Shown: positions 9,510-18,884, counted from the first letter of the stretch. The stretch is 64,000 nt of DNA from Leisingera sp. M658 (GCF_025144145.1 NZ_CP083546.1:1938501-2002500); one strand, 5' to 3'. Notes: generated by a model not told the origin, from the sequence alone. Made by a program: numbers and translations.

Positions 9510-10565
9510 TTAGGAGTTGCCGCCCATCACGGCCTCGTTGGAAACAGATTCCTGAGTGTCCGCCAGTTCCGGGTCGGCAACCAGACCGTATTCGGCCAGC
9601 GGGCCGTCTTCGCCGGCAACTTCGTCAGCCACGAAGAATTCAGCATATTCCTTCAGGCCCGGGATCACGCCGATGTGCGCCTTCTTCACGTAGAAGAACA
9701 GCGGGCGGGAGACCGGATATTCGCCGGTTGCGATGCTTTCGGTCGAAGGCACGATGCCGGACATGGTGGCAACTTGCAGCTTGTCGGTGTTGTTCTCATA
9801 AAACGCCAGGCCAAAGACGCCGATACCGTCCTTGTTGCTTTCAATGCGGGCCAGGGTCTCGGTGTAGTCGCCGTCAATATCGACCGATTTGCCGTCGGTG
9901 CGCAGGGCGATACAGGCTTTCTCGGCTGCTTTCTTCTTGGCTTTGTCACTATCCCCTTCGGCGTGGGCCAGAAGGTGCTCAAACGCGCCGGTGGCTTCGC
10001 AGCCGGCCAGGATCACCTTATCCTCAAAGACTTCGCGGGTGCCGTGTTTGGTGCCCGGAACAAAGGCCTGGATGTCGACAGCCGGGAAGTTGGCGTTCAC
10101 GTCGGCCCAGGTTGTGTTCGGGTTGTCGACCAGTTCGCCGTCGACCATGATCTTGTCGGACAGCGCCAGAAACCAGTCGGTAGGGGTGTACTCAAAAGAA
10201 TTGGCGTTAATGTCCGAGGCAAAAACGATGCCGTCATAGCCGATACGGACTTCGATGATGCCGGTCACGCCGTTTTCGGCGCAGGCGGCGATTTCCTTGT
10301 CCTTGATCTTGCGCGACGCATTGGCGACGTCGATGGTGTTCTCGCCCACGCCTTCGCAGAACCGCTTGAGACCAGCGGAGGAGCCGCCGGATTCCACAAC
10401 CGGGGTCGGGAAATCGAAGTTTTCGCCAAAGGCTTCTGCCACGATCGAAGCATAGGGCAGAACGGTCGACGAACCGGCAACCTGCACCTGGTCGCGGGCA
10501 GCTGCTGCGGTGGCGGATACGGCGGCGATAGCCAGGGTGGAAGCGGTCAGTTTCACAAAGGACAT
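9510..10565 (-). CDS. pstS: periplasmic phosphate-binding protein PstS
   Basis: About 351 residues with a signal peptide (LTASTLAIAAVSATAAAA, cleavage after about residue 24). The phosphate-binding protein start follows (QVAGSSTVLPYASIVAEAF), with SGGSSAGLKRFC further on. The ATG at 10565 is chosen because GGAG lies about 10 bases upstream; a TTG start four codons earlier would place the ribosome binding site inside the gene. It captures phosphate for PstCAB. It is the first gene of the operon, behind a PHO box. Confidence 0.95.
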   Translation of the reverse strand: MSFVKLTASTLAIAAVSATAAAARDQVQVAGSSTVLPYASIVAEAFGENFDFPTPVVESGGSSAGLKRFCEGVGENTIDVANASRKIKDKEIAACAENGVTGIIEVRIGYDGIVFASDINANSFEYTPTDWFLALSDKIMVDGELVDNPNTTWADVNANFPAVDIQAFVPGTKHGTREVFEDKVILAGCEATGAFEHLLAHAEGDSDKAKKKAAEKACIALRTDGKSVDIDGDYTETLARIESNKDGIGVFGLAFYENNTDKLQVATMSGIVPSTESIATGEYPVSRPLFFYVKKAHIGVIPGLKEYAEFFVADEVAGEDGPLAEYGLVADPELADTQESVSNEAVMGGNS

Positions 10566-10644
10566 TTGTGTCTCCAAGAGTTTCTAAGTTCGATCACCCC
10601 GTCGATGATCTAGGCCCCTCGTAGAAGCCGCTGATGAGCCTTTT

Positions 10645-10673
10645 GTGACGGCAGTGTAACAGCTGCATGACAA
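10645..10673 (-). promoter_or_regulatory. PHO box: three 7-bp repeats spaced by 11 bp
   Basis: Read on the minus strand, the sequence has TTGTCAT, CTGTTAC and CCGTCAC, each starting exactly 11 bases after the previous one. This matches the PhoB site (CTGTCAT direct repeats at 11-bp period). It lies about 80 bases upstream of the pstS start, so PhoB control of pstSCAB-phoUB is strongly indicated. Confidence 0.88.
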
Positions 10674-10715
10674 ACCGCGTTTCGGCGGCAAAAAATGTGA
10701 CACGAAAGAAGAAAA

Positions 10716-10739
10716 CCGCCGCCGGGTGTCCGGCGGCGG
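10716..10739 (-). terminator. Terminator after phoR
   Basis: On the minus strand a GCCGCCGCCGG / CCGGCGGCGG stem with a 4-base loop is followed by TTTTC, 36 bases or more past the phoR stop. It separates phoR from the phosphate-regulated pst promoter. Confidence 0.75.
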
Positions 10740-10774
10740 CTTGGATTCCTTGGCAGTATTTTCAGAAAGACGGC

Positions 10775-11815
10775 CTACTTGGGCAGGATCACTGTGAAAA
10801 CAGACCCCTGGCCCAGATCGCTTTCCACCCGCAGCCGTCCACGGTGGCGGTTGATGATGTGTTTTACAATGGCCAGCCCCAGCCCGGTTCCGCCCATCTC
10901 ACGCGAGCGGTGGCTGTCGGCGCGGTAGAACCGTTCTGTCAGGCGCGGCAGATGAACGGGGTCGATGCCCGGCCCGTTGTCGATCACTTGAACACGGGCT
11001 GCAGGCACACGCACCGACGGCTCCCGTTCTGTAAAGCTAAGCTCGACGCGGACCCGGTCGCCTCCGTACTTGACTGCGTTTTCAACCAGGTTGATGAACA
11101 CCTGCTGCAGCTGATCCGGATCGCCAATGACCGTTGCACTGTCCTGCGGCGCCTTCAACTCCATTGAAACGCCGCGCGCCTCGGCGACCGGAGCGAGGGT
11201 TTTCAGCGTCGTAGCCAGATGGGCGGCCAGATCGACGCTCTGCTTGGGGCGCACCCGTTCTTCGCTTTCGACCCGGTTCAGCGACAGGAGGTCCCCGACC
11301 AGGCGGTTCATCCGGCTGGCTTCGCCCTCCATAATCGTCAGGAAACGGTCCCGGGCAGCGGAATCATCCTTGGCCGGGCCGCGCAGGGTTTCGATAAAGC
11401 CGATCAAAGCCGTCAGCGGCGTGCGCAGCTCATGGCTGACATTGGCCACAAAATCGCGGCGCATCTGGCTGGCTTGCTCACGCTCGGTAATGTCATCAAA
11501 ACAAACCAGGGCCGCGCCGCCGCCAACAGCGCCAATGCCAGGGACATATCGCAGGGTGACCGTGTAAGCAGTGTCTTGGGCGCCGTCGTTGGACAGGTGC
11601 CGCGCGGTTCGCGATTCCTTGTCGTTCAGGCAGGCCTCGATGGCTGTGGCAACGCTGGGCTGGCGCAGGATGGTGGCGAAGTGGCGGCCCCTGATCCCCT
11701 GCCCCAGCAGCGCCTCGGCGCCGCTGTTCACAGCGATGAAACGTTCGGTCTGGTCCACCATCACGGCAGGCAGCGGGATCGCCGCCAGAAACCCGTCAAT
11801 CTGATCGGTCGTCAT
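10775..11815 (-). CDS. phoR: phosphate regulon sensor histidine kinase PhoR, without membrane helix
   Basis: A 346-residue kinase: PAS domain (about residues 8-110), HisKA with the phosphorylated His near residue 128 (NVSHELRTPLTALIGF), and an HATPase domain with the N box NLVENAVKYGG and the G box GMGGTGLGLAIVKHII (read here as EMGGTGLGLAIVKHII). The N-terminus begins directly with the PAS domain. No transmembrane helix is visible, unlike enterobacterial PhoR. The kinase would therefore be cytosolic and rely on PhoU/PstB contact. It is upstream of pstS and may be read together with the carbonic anhydrase gene 70 bases before it. Confidence 0.9.
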   Translation of the reverse strand: MTTDQIDGFLAAIPLPAVMVDQTERFIAVNSGAEALLGQGIRGRHFATILRQPSVATAIEACLNDKESRTARHLSNDGAQDTAYTVTLRYVPGIGAVGGGAALVCFDDITEREQASQMRRDFVANVSHELRTPLTALIGFIETLRGPAKDDSAARDRFLTIMEGEASRMNRLVGDLLSLNRVESEERVRPKQSVDLAAHLATTLKTLAPVAEARGVSMELKAPQDSATVIGDPDQLQQVFINLVENAVKYGGDRVRVELSFTEREPSVRVPAARVQVIDNGPGIDPVHLPRLTERFYRADSHRSREMGGTGLGLAIVKHIINRHRGRLRVESDLGQGSVFTVILPK

Positions 11816-11885
11816 CTGTACTCCGCGGTTACATACCCAGCCTGTCTAGCGCCGCTGTGTAAAGCTGATGTGGCAGCCGGCCCGA

Positions 11886-12407
11886 TTACAGCGGTTTCAG
11901 CTCTGCCCGGAAGCGGCGCATGTTGTCCTGATAGAGCTGCGCACTTTGCGTGAGCTTTTCCGCCAACTCGGCGTCCACTTCACGCACCACCTTGCCCGGG
12001 CTTCCCATCACCAGCGAGTTGTCGGGGATTTCCTTGTTCTCGGTTATCAATGCCCCTGCCCCGATCAGGCAATTCCTGCCGATCTTTGCGCCGTTCAGGA
12101 TGGTGGCGCCCATGCCAACCAGGGTATTTTCACCAATAGTGCAGCCGTGCAGCATCGCCTTGTGGCCGATGGTGCAGTTCCTGCCGATGGTCAGCGGATA
12201 GCCTGCATCAATATGCATCACCACGTTTTCCTGCACATTGGTGCCTTCGCAGATGCGTATTTCCTCGTGGTCGGCGCGAATGGTGACGCCGAACCAGACC
12301 GAAGCGCCCGCCTCCATCACCACCTTGCCGATCAGGTTGGCATCCGGGGCGACCCAGGTGTCTTCGTGAAGCTGCGGCTGGTTATCCCCGAGTGCATACA
12401 AGGTCAT
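11886..12407 (-). CDS. gamma carbonic anhydrase family protein
   Basis: A 173-residue left-handed beta-helix protein built of hexapeptide repeats. The three metal-binding histidines of the gamma carbonic anhydrase/PaaY/YrdA family are visible at about residues 65, 82 and 87 ([16 protein letters not shown]). The family binds zinc or iron and may hydrate carbon dioxide, though many members lack proven activity. Its start overlaps the gmk stop by 4 bases, so it is translated with gmk. Confidence 0.9.
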   Translation of the reverse strand: MTLYALGDNQPQLHEDTWVAPDANLIGKVVMEAGASVWFGVTIRADHEEIRICEGTNVQENVVMHIDAGYPLTIGRNCTIGHKAMLHGCTIGENTLVGMGATILNGAKIGRNCLIGAGALITENKEIPDNSLVMGSPGKVVREVDAELAEKLTQSAQLYQDNMRRFRAELKPL

Positions 12408-13045
12408 GACTGTTCCTCGAACTGGGTTTGCAGAGTGCGGACGTGGTCCTGCAGCCGGGGCTGCTGGATGCGGCGCATCCGCTCGGCCTCGACAATGGTT
12501 TTCAGCCGGGCCTCGGTCTCGTCCAGATCATCGTTGACCAGCACGTAATCATAATAGCCCCAGTGGCTGATCTCATCCCAGCTTTTCAACATTCGCTTGG
12601 AAATCACATCCTCGCTGTCCTGAGCACGGGTTTCCAGACGGCGGCGCAGCTCGGTGATCGAGGGCGGCAGGATAAAGATCGACAGCGCGTGTTTGCCCAG
12701 GTCTGAATTGCGGATCTGGATTTCACCCTGCCAATCGACGTCGAACAGCACGTCCTGACCGGATTCTATGGTGTCTTTCACCGGGCCTGCGGGGGAGCCG
12801 TAGAAGTTACCGAACACATGGGCGTGTTCCAGCATGCCGCCTTCGGCCACCTTCTGCCGGAAGTCGTCTTCGGAGGTGAAATAATACTCGCGGCCGTGCT
12901 CCTCACCCGGACGCGGGGCGCGGGTGGTGGCGGAGACCGAAAATTTGAGGCCCGGGTCCCAAGCCATCAGACGGCGGGCCAAAGTGGATTTACCGGCGCC
13001 CGAAGGCGATGAGAGGATGATCAAAAGGCCGCGGCGGTCCGCCAT
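12404..13045 (-). CDS. gmk: guanylate kinase
   Basis: A 213-residue kinase that converts GMP to GDP. The P-loop [10 protein letters not shown] is at residues 12-21. The GMP-binding segments [21 protein letters not shown] and [12 protein letters not shown] are typical of guanylate kinase. It lies 16 bases after yicC and overlaps the next gene, matching the widespread yicC-gmk pairing. Confidence 0.97.
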   Translation of the reverse strand: MADRRGLLIILSSPSGAGKSTLARRLMAWDPGLKFSVSATTRAPRPGEEHGREYYFTSEDDFRQKVAEGGMLEHAHVFGNFYGSPAGPVKDTIESGQDVLFDVDWQGEIQIRNSDLGKHALSIFILPPSITELRRRLETRAQDSEDVISKRMLKSWDEISHWGYYDYVLVNDDLDETEARLKTIVEAERMRRIQQPRLQDHVRTLQTQFEEQS

Positions 13046-13061
13046 CTGGGCACTCCTTTTC

Positions 13062-13958
13062 TTATTCTATGTTCTGCACCTGCTCGCGCATCTGGTCGAT
13101 CACGGTTTTCAGTTCAAGCCCGACCGCCGTCAAGGCGCTGTGCTGCGCTTTTGAACACAGCGTGTTGGCCTCGCGGTTGAACTCCTGCATCAGGAAGTCG
13201 AATTTACGGCCCACCGCGCCGCCCTTGGCCAGAAGATCGCGGGCAGCAGTCACATGGGCGCCAAGACGGTCGAGTTCTTCTGTCACATCCGCCTTGACCG
13301 CGATCAGGGCCAGCTCCTGGGCCACGCGGTCCGGATCAGCGCCATCGGCATTGTTCATGACGCGCGCCAGGTTGGTCTTAAGCGTCTCCGCCATTTTCAA
13401 CTTGCGCTCTTCGGCACGCTCCCCGGCCCGGGCCGTCAGCGCGGCGACCTGCTCCAGCTGACTGTTAAGGATTTGGGCAAGTGCGGCCCCCTCGGCTTCG
13501 CGCATTTGCACGAATTCCGCCACAAGGGTTTCCAATTCCTTGCTGAGTGCCTTGACCAGCGGTGCCGGATCATCGTCCCCCGCGGACTGTTCCAGCACCC
13601 CCTTGAACGTGAGAACCTCGGCGGCTGAAGCCGGGCGGATCTCTACCCGGTTCTGCTTGGCAATGGATTGTGTCTCAGCCAGCGACTTGATCACCGATTG
13701 CAGAACGGCACTGTTGATCCGCATCTGCGCGGTGCCGTCTTCGCTGCGCGAAACACGCAGGGTGAGCGAGACATTGCCCCGTGCCAGGGCTTTAGCCAGG
13801 GCCGACCGGACATGATTTTCAAGGCCTTCCAGCCAATCCGGCACCCGCAGCCGCAGATCCAGCCCCTTGGCATTGACCGATCGGAGCTCCCAGCTCCAGC
13901 TGTGCTGATCAGAGCTGCCCTGCGCCGAGGCAAAGGCGGTCATGCTGCGGATGGTCAT
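13062..13958 (-). CDS. YicC/YloC-family endoribonuclease
   Basis: A 298-residue protein beginning [10 protein letters not shown], with [18 protein letters not shown] near the N-terminus and [21 protein letters not shown] near the C-terminus, both hallmarks of YicC/YloC. Members have been reported to act as endoribonucleases. The gene is upstream of gmk in the same operon, as in many bacteria. Confidence 0.92.
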   Translation of the reverse strand: MTIRSMTAFASAQGSSDQHSWSWELRSVNAKGLDLRLRVPDWLEGLENHVRSALAKALARGNVSLTLRVSRSEDGTAQMRINSAVLQSVIKSLAETQSIAKQNRVEIRPASAAEVLTFKGVLEQSAGDDDPAPLVKALSKELETLVAEFVQMREAEGAALAQILNSQLEQVAALTARAGERAEERKLKMAETLKTNLARVMNNADGADPDRVAQELALIAVKADVTEELDRLGAHVTAARDLLAKGGAVGRKFDFLMQEFNREANTLCSKAQHSALTAVGLELKTVIDQMREQVQNIE

Positions 13959-14054
13959 GGGGCAGGCCCTCTTTTCGCTGGTGATTGATCAGCTCTACTG
14001 TCTCAAAAGTATAGGGTGCAAGCGCAATCGCATAACCGCGGCGCGCCTATCGCG

Positions 14055-14069
14055 TTAACCATTGCTTAA
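14055..14069. promoter_or_regulatory. CtrA-type site TTAA-N7-TTAA
   Basis: TTAACCATTGCTTAA matches the CtrA consensus TTAA-N7-TTAA exactly. It is in the 239-base gap between yicC and the divergent PAS_5 gene, about 130 bases upstream of the latter. Confidence 0.6.
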
Positions 14070-14104
14070 AGAAGTAGTCCAAATTTGAATTAGATTGTGT
14101 CATC

Positions 14105-14119
14105 TTAACTTCAGGGTAA
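14105..14119. promoter_or_regulatory. Second CtrA-like site, one mismatch
   Basis: TTAACTTCAGGGTAA has the TTAA-N7-TTAA spacing with one mismatch in the second half. It lies 50 bases after the perfect site and about 80 bases before the PAS_5 gene start. Confidence 0.4.
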
Positions 14120-14197
14120 CCAAGCCGGCCCTAAGAGTTAACGCAGCCATCGGTTGCCGCAACCAAAGGGAAGGCCGGGGTTGAAGGGGATGAAGAT

Positions 14198-15034
14198 ATG
14201 ATTTTTGGCAGCCGCAGCGGAACCGAAGTGCCGACAGGTCAAGACAAGGTTGTTTCCATGAACCGCTTCCGCAAGGGCGGCTCGCAATCGCCGCTGCGCC
14301 AAGCGGAAGCCTATTGGACCGCGCTGCGCCGCGGCGATGATGTGCCCAGCCGCTCGCAGATTGATCCGCGCGGGCTGGAGAACATCCTGAGCAATACCTT
14401 CATTCTGGAACGGATCGCGCCTGGCATTGCCCGCTTCCGCCTTGCCGGAACGCTGGTGAACGAAATGGCAGGTATGGAAGTGCGCGGCATGCCGGTGACG
14501 GCGTTCTTTACCACCGAGGCCCGCAAACAGCTAAGCTCGGCCATGGAGCATATGTTCGAAACCCCCGCCATTATTGAGCTGGAGCTGCAAATCGAGGCGC
14601 CGCGCCAGCGCACACCGCGTGACGCCCGCATGCTGCTGCTGCCATTGCGCAGCGACCTGGGCGATATCAGCCGGGTTCTGGGGGTTCTGGTCGCGGATGA
14701 AGGGGCGGCCGCCACCTCGCAGCGTTTCTCGATCTCGTCGATCGAAATGCGTGCGGTCGGCAAAGCCCCTGGTGCTGCCGGGTTCAAAGCCAAACCGCGG
14801 GATTCAGCCGCAGACGAGGGCCGGGACGCAAACCAGCCTAATCCGGGTTTTGCAGAAACCCAGGCGCGGTTCAAACCTGAACGTTCAATTATGGACGAGG
14901 CCAAGGCGCTGCTGGAACGCAGCCGCGCAGGTAAACTTGGGGAACCGGCAGATACAACCGCGAAGGCGGCGGACCCGAACGAAGGTAAGCGCAAGCGGGC
15001 TTCGCATCTGCGTTTGATTGTGAGCCGCGACTGA
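14198..15034 (+). CDS. PAS_5-domain protein
   Basis: A 278-residue protein. Residues about 30-185 match the PAS_5 family, a PAS-like domain common in Alphaproteobacteria (QAEAYWTALRRGDDVPSRSQ, then FRLAGTLVNEMAGMEVRGMP). The remaining C-terminal 90 residues are charged, low in complexity and probably disordered. There is no kinase or output domain. A purine-rich sequence supports the ATG at 14198. The function is unknown. The two CtrA-like sites upstream suggest that it belongs to the cell-cycle or motility regulon. Confidence 0.8.
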   Translation: MIFGSRSGTEVPTGQDKVVSMNRFRKGGSQSPLRQAEAYWTALRRGDDVPSRSQIDPRGLENILSNTFILERIAPGIARFRLAGTLVNEMAGMEVRGMPVTAFFTTEARKQLSSAMEHMFETPAIIELELQIEAPRQRTPRDARMLLLPLRSDLGDISRVLGVLVADEGAAATSQRFSISSIEMRAVGKAPGAAGFKAKPRDSAADEGRDANQPNPGFAETQARFKPERSIMDEAKALLERSRAGKLGEPADTTAKAADPNEGKRKRASHLRLIVSRD

Positions 15035-15111
15035 CATGCAGGCGCCGGAATACGGCCCCGCCGCTTAAGTATTTTCAATTCAAGTCCAAGGTCATAGCAC
15101 TTGAAGCGACT

Positions 15112-15145
15112 GCGCCCCGAGGGAGAACCCTGGGGCGCCTTTTTT
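15112..15145 (+). terminator. Terminator after the PAS_5 gene
   Basis: A GCGCCCC...GGGGCGC stem extended by GGG/CCC and followed by CTTTTTTG. Confidence 0.85.
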
Positions 15146-15202
15146 GCATGTGCAATGTTTCAAAAGGCCACGCGCCGTAACAGCGCACGGCCTGTCCAGG
15201 CC

Positions 15203-16573
15203 TCAGCCAGCCTGGCGGGTGCTTTGAGAGGCCCGCAGGGCAGACAGTTCCTCGGCCACCAGGAAGGCCAGTTCCAGCGACTGGCTGGCGTTGAGGCGCG
15301 GATCGCAGGCGGTGTGGTAGCGGTCGCTCAGATCCTCATCCGTCACCGCGCGGACGCCGCCGGTGCATTCGGTCACGTCCTGGCCGGTCATTTCGAAATG
15401 CACGCCGCCCGGAATAGTGCCTTCGGCCTTGTGAACACCGAAGAAGTCGCGCACTTCGCGCAGAACACTGTCGAAGGGACGGGTTTTGTAACCGGTGGAG
15501 GATTTGATGGTGTTGCCATGCATCGGGTCGCAGACCCAGGTGACATTGGCGCCCTCTTCCTTGACCGCCTTGACCAAGCGCGGCAGATGTTCACCGGCCT
15601 TGCCTGCGCCGAAGCGGGCGATCAGGGTCAGCTTGCCCTCTTCGTTCTCCGGGTTCAGGCGCGAAATCAGCACCTTCAGGTCTTCGGCGGTGGTGGTCGG
15701 GCCGCATTTCAGGCCGATCGGGTTCAGCACGCCGCGGCAGAACTCGACATGGGCGCCGTCTGGCTGGCGGGTGCGGTCGCCGATCCAGATCATGTGGCCG
15801 GAACCGGCCAGCCATTTGCCGGAGGTTGAATCAAGCCGGGTCAGCGCTTCCTCATATTCCAGCAGCAGCCCTTCGTGGCTGGTGTAGAAATCCACGGTCG
15901 AGAATTCGTGGGTGGTGTCGGCGGTTATGCCGGCGGCAGCCATGAAATCAATGGTGTCCTGAATACGGTTTGCGATCTCGCTGTATTTCTGGACTTCCTG
16001 CTCATCGGTAAAGCCCAGGGTCCAGGAATGCACCCGGCTCATATCGGCAAACCCGCCGGTAGAGAAAGCGCGCAGCAGGTTCAGCGTTGCAGCGGCCTGG
16101 GTATAGGCCTGCAGCATCTTCTGCGGGTTGGGAATGCGCGCGGCAGAGGTAAAGTCCAGCTCGTTGATGATGTCGCCGCGGTAGCTGGGCAGCTCAACGC
16201 CATCAATGATTTCGGTCGGCGCGCTGCGCGGCTTGGCAAACTGGCCGGCCATACGGCCCACTTTCACCACCGGCACCTTGGCGCCATAGGTCAGCACCAT
16301 CGCCATCTGCAGCATCACCATAAAGGTGTCGCGGATCGCATCAGCGCTGAACTGGTCAAAGCTTTCGGCGCAATCGCCGCCCTGCAGCAGAAAGGCTTCG
16401 CCGCGCCCTGCAGCACCAATATGCTGTTTAAGGCGGCGCGCTTCGCCGGCAAAGACCAGCGGGGGGAATTTGGAAAGCTGAGCCTCGACAGCATTCAGCG
16501 CTGCCGCATCGGTATAGTCCGGCATTTGAACCCGCGGCTTGTTGCGCCAGTCCGTTTTTTGCCATTCGCTCAT
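15203..16573 (-). CDS. class II 3-deoxy-7-phosphoheptulonate (DAHP) synthase
   Basis: A 456-residue enzyme of the plant-like class II DAHP synthase family, which joins phosphoenolpyruvate and erythrose 4-phosphate at the entry of the shikimate pathway. Typical blocks are FLLQGGDCAESF near residue 80-95, VKVGRMAGQFAKPRS, HEGLLLEYEEALTR and WVCDPMHGNT. The length is usual for the class. It is a single-gene unit, with the GlxA-type regulator divergent on the other side. Confidence 0.95.
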   Translation of the reverse strand: MSEWQKTDWRNKPRVQMPDYTDAAALNAVEAQLSKFPPLVFAGEARRLKQHIGAAGRGEAFLLQGGDCAESFDQFSADAIRDTFMVMLQMAMVLTYGAKVPVVKVGRMAGQFAKPRSAPTEIIDGVELPSYRGDIINELDFTSAARIPNPQKMLQAYTQAAATLNLLRAFSTGGFADMSRVHSWTLGFTDEQEVQKYSEIANRIQDTIDFMAAAGITADTTHEFSTVDFYTSHEGLLLEYEEALTRLDSTSGKWLAGSGHMIWIGDRTRQPDGAHVEFCRGVLNPIGLKCGPTTTAEDLKVLISRLNPENEEGKLTLIARFGAGKAGEHLPRLVKAVKEEGANVTWVCDPMHGNTIKSSTGYKTRPFDSVLREVRDFFGVHKAEGTIPGGVHFEMTGQDVTECTGGVRAVTDEDLSDRYHTACDPRLNASQSLELAFLVAEELSALRASQSTRQAG

Positions 16574-16754
16574 GACTTTATCTCCGCATCAGAGGTCTTT
16601 GGATTGTGTTGGGGGCTCTATACAAAATCCGCACCGGGGTGGCCAGTTTAGAATTGCGCCCACTTGACCCCGGGTCCAAGCTGTGAGCACGGTTTCCCGA
16701 CCTGCCGCGGAGCGTGCTGCCGCGGCCCGAATTGTTTCTTGAAGGACGCTCGCC

Positions 16755-17759
16755 ATGCAGACGCCACGCAAGCCTGCTGATTCTGGAGTTGACGCCGGCC
16801 AGCCAAAGCGGTTCGTTTTTGTGCTTCTCGATAAGTTCACGATGCTTTCCTATGCATCGGCTGTCGAATGCCTGCGGATTGCCAACCGGATGCATGGGAA
16901 GGACACCTATGCCTGGACGCTGATCGGTGAGGGCGGTGAAACGGTGACCTGTTCGGCCGGCACCACGTTCAATCTGGACGGCGATCTGAGCGACCTGCAC
17001 CGCGATGATGTGGTCATGCTGTGCTCTGGTATTGATGTGCAGGACTCCACCACCAAAAAGCTCTTGGCCTGGCTGCGCCGCGAAGCCCGCAAGGGGCTGA
17101 CCATCGGCGGTCTTTGCACCGCTTCTTACACATTGGCCAAGGCCGGTCTGCTGGACGGTAAGCGGGCAACCATCCACTGGGAAAACGCCGACAGCTTTGC
17201 CGAGGAGTTCGACGAGGTTGACCTGACCAAATCGGTCTTTGTGATTGATGGCAACCGGCTGTCCACTGCAGGCGGCACCTCGTCCATCGATCTGATGCTC
17301 AAGCTGATTGCCAATGACCATGGCGAGGAGCTGGCCAATGCGGTGGCGGACCAGCTGATCTATTCGTCCATCCGGACCGACCAGGATACCCAGCGGCTGT
17401 CGATCCCGACCCGCATCGGGGTGCGCCATCCGAAGCTGTCAATGGTGATCCAGATGATGGAAGCCAATATCGAAGAGCCGATCAGCCCGTCGGTTCTGGC
17501 GCAGGACGTCGGCATGTCCACCCGCCAGCTGGAGCGTCTGTTCCGCCGCTACCTGAACCGCTCGCCCAAGCGCTACTACATGGAAATCCGGCTGCAAAAG
17601 GCGCGCAACCTGCTGATGCAGACGGATATGAGCGTGATCAACGTGGCACTGGCCTGCGGCTTTGCCTCACCGTCGCATTTCTCCAAGTGCTACCGGGCGC
17701 ATTACGACACCACCCCTTACCGCGAACGCGGCAGCAAGGCGGCAACGTACAAGGTGTGA
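16755..17759 (+). CDS. GlxA-family transcriptional regulator (DJ-1/PfpI plus AraC domain)
   Basis: A 334-residue regulator. Residues about 18-200 form a DJ-1/PfpI-like glutamine-amidotransferase fold (FVFVLLDKFTMLSYASAVE, then GLCTASYTLAKAGLL). Residues about 225-325 form an AraC DNA-binding domain (VLAQDVGMSTRQLERLFRRY, ALACGFASPSHFSKCYR). This arrangement is shared with GbdR and CdhR, which sense glycine betaine and carnitine derivatives. In a window with tmpAB and an MttB-like gene, a quaternary-amine regulator is plausible but unproven. It converges on the sugar dehydrogenase gene with a 21-base gap. Confidence 0.88.
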   Translation: MQTPRKPADSGVDAGQPKRFVFVLLDKFTMLSYASAVECLRIANRMHGKDTYAWTLIGEGGETVTCSAGTTFNLDGDLSDLHRDDVVMLCSGIDVQDSTTKKLLAWLRREARKGLTIGGLCTASYTLAKAGLLDGKRATIHWENADSFAEEFDEVDLTKSVFVIDGNRLSTAGGTSSIDLMLKLIANDHGEELANAVADQLIYSSIRTDQDTQRLSIPTRIGVRHPKLSMVIQMMEANIEEPISPSVLAQDVGMSTRQLERLFRRYLNRSPKRYYMEIRLQKARNLLMQTDMSVINVALACGFASPSHFSKCYRAHYDTTPYRERGSKAATYKV

Positions 17760-17780
17760 CCAACGCTGCCAGCCCGCTGG

Positions 17781-18884
17781 TCAGCGCGATAGCCTGTACA
17801 CCGCGCCCTCGCTTTCCGAAGCAAACCAGATACTGCCGTCGGGCGCCTCCTGCAGGTCACGGATGCGCCCGGTTTCGCCGCTGCGCAGCTGCTCCGCTTC
17901 TATAAGGGGCGTTCCCGAAAGGCGGGAAATGTAGTCGAATTTCAGCGAGCCTACAAAGATATCTCCGCGCCACTGCGGCCACATCCGGCCGGAGTAAATC
18001 ATCAAACCGGACGGTGCGATGGACGGATCCCAGTACCATTCCGGCTGCTCCATTCCTGGTTTCGCGGTGCCTTCGCCGATTTTGCCCCCCGAATAATGGC
18101 GCCCGTAAGAAATCACCGGCCAGCCGTAGTTGGCGCCCTTGCGGACCCGGTTCACCTCATCGCCGCCTTTGGCGCCGTGTTCCGCAACCCACAGGTTGCC
18201 CTGCAGATCCAGCGCCATGCCCTGCGGATTGCGGTGTCCGTAGGACCAGATTTCCGGCTGTGCACCTTGCGTGCCAGTGAACGGATTGCCGGCAGGAACC
18301 GAGCCGTCACGGTTGATCCGCACCACCGATCCCTGATGCAGCCGCAGATTTTGGGCACTGGGCCGGTCGCCGCGCTCGCCCAGCGAAGTGAACAGGCTGC
18401 CATCCCTCGCTTCCACCACGCGGGCGCCGAAATGCCGCCCGCCCAATGCACCCGGTGCAGCTTCGAACAGCACCCGGACGTCTGTCAGGCGGGTGTTGTC
18501 CGGGCTAAGCCGCCCAACAGCCAGCGCGGTGCCTGCACCGCGGCCCTGACGCCTGGCAAAGGTCAAGAAAACCTCGCGGCTTTGGGTGAAATCCCTTGGC
18601 ACCATCACATCCAGCAGGCCGCCCTGCCCTTCGGCGGCCACGGGAGGCACCCCTTTGACATGTTGTTTGCGCCCCGCGCGGACATGAAGCAACTGCCCAT
18701 CGCGTTCAGTTACCAGCAGGCTGCCGTCCGGCAGAAAATCAATTGCCCAAGGCACATCAAAGCCATCGGCCATCATCGTTACACTAAGATCTCCCTGACT
18801 GGACGGAAGCTTTTCTGCATAAGAAGCCGTGAAAACCGTCATCAGCGCGGCGGCTACCGTCAAAAGGCGTGAGTACTCCAGCAT
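17781..18884 (-). CDS. exported PQQ-dependent sugar dehydrogenase-like protein
   Basis: From the ATG at 18884 the protein has 367 residues, beginning with a signal peptide (LLTVAAALMTVFTASYA). A six-bladed propeller of the soluble glucose/sorbosone dehydrogenase (Yli/AldA) family follows. Family blocks include VPWAIDFLPDGSLLVTER, GGRHFGARV, YGHRNPQGMALD and EVNRVRKGANYGWPVISYG. A longer reading to 19142 would bury the signal peptide and is rejected. It probably oxidises a sugar or aldehyde in the periplasm with pyrroloquinoline quinone; the substrate is unknown. Confidence 0.87.
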   Translation of the reverse strand: MLEYSRLLTVAAALMTVFTASYAEKLPSSQGDLSVTMMADGFDVPWAIDFLPDGSLLVTERDGQLLHVRAGRKQHVKGVPPVAAEGQGGLLDVMVPRDFTQSREVFLTFARRQGRGAGTALAVGRLSPDNTRLTDVRVLFEAAPGALGGRHFGARVVEARDGSLFTSLGERGDRPSAQNLRLHQGSVVRINRDGSVPAGNPFTGTQGAQPEIWSYGHRNPQGMALDLQGNLWVAEHGAKGGDEVNRVRKGANYGWPVISYGRHYSGGKIGEGTAKPGMEQPEWYWDPSIAPSGLMIYSGRMWPQWRGDIFVGSLKFDYISRLSGTPLIEAEQLRSGETGRIRDLQEAPDGSIWFASESEGAVYRLSR

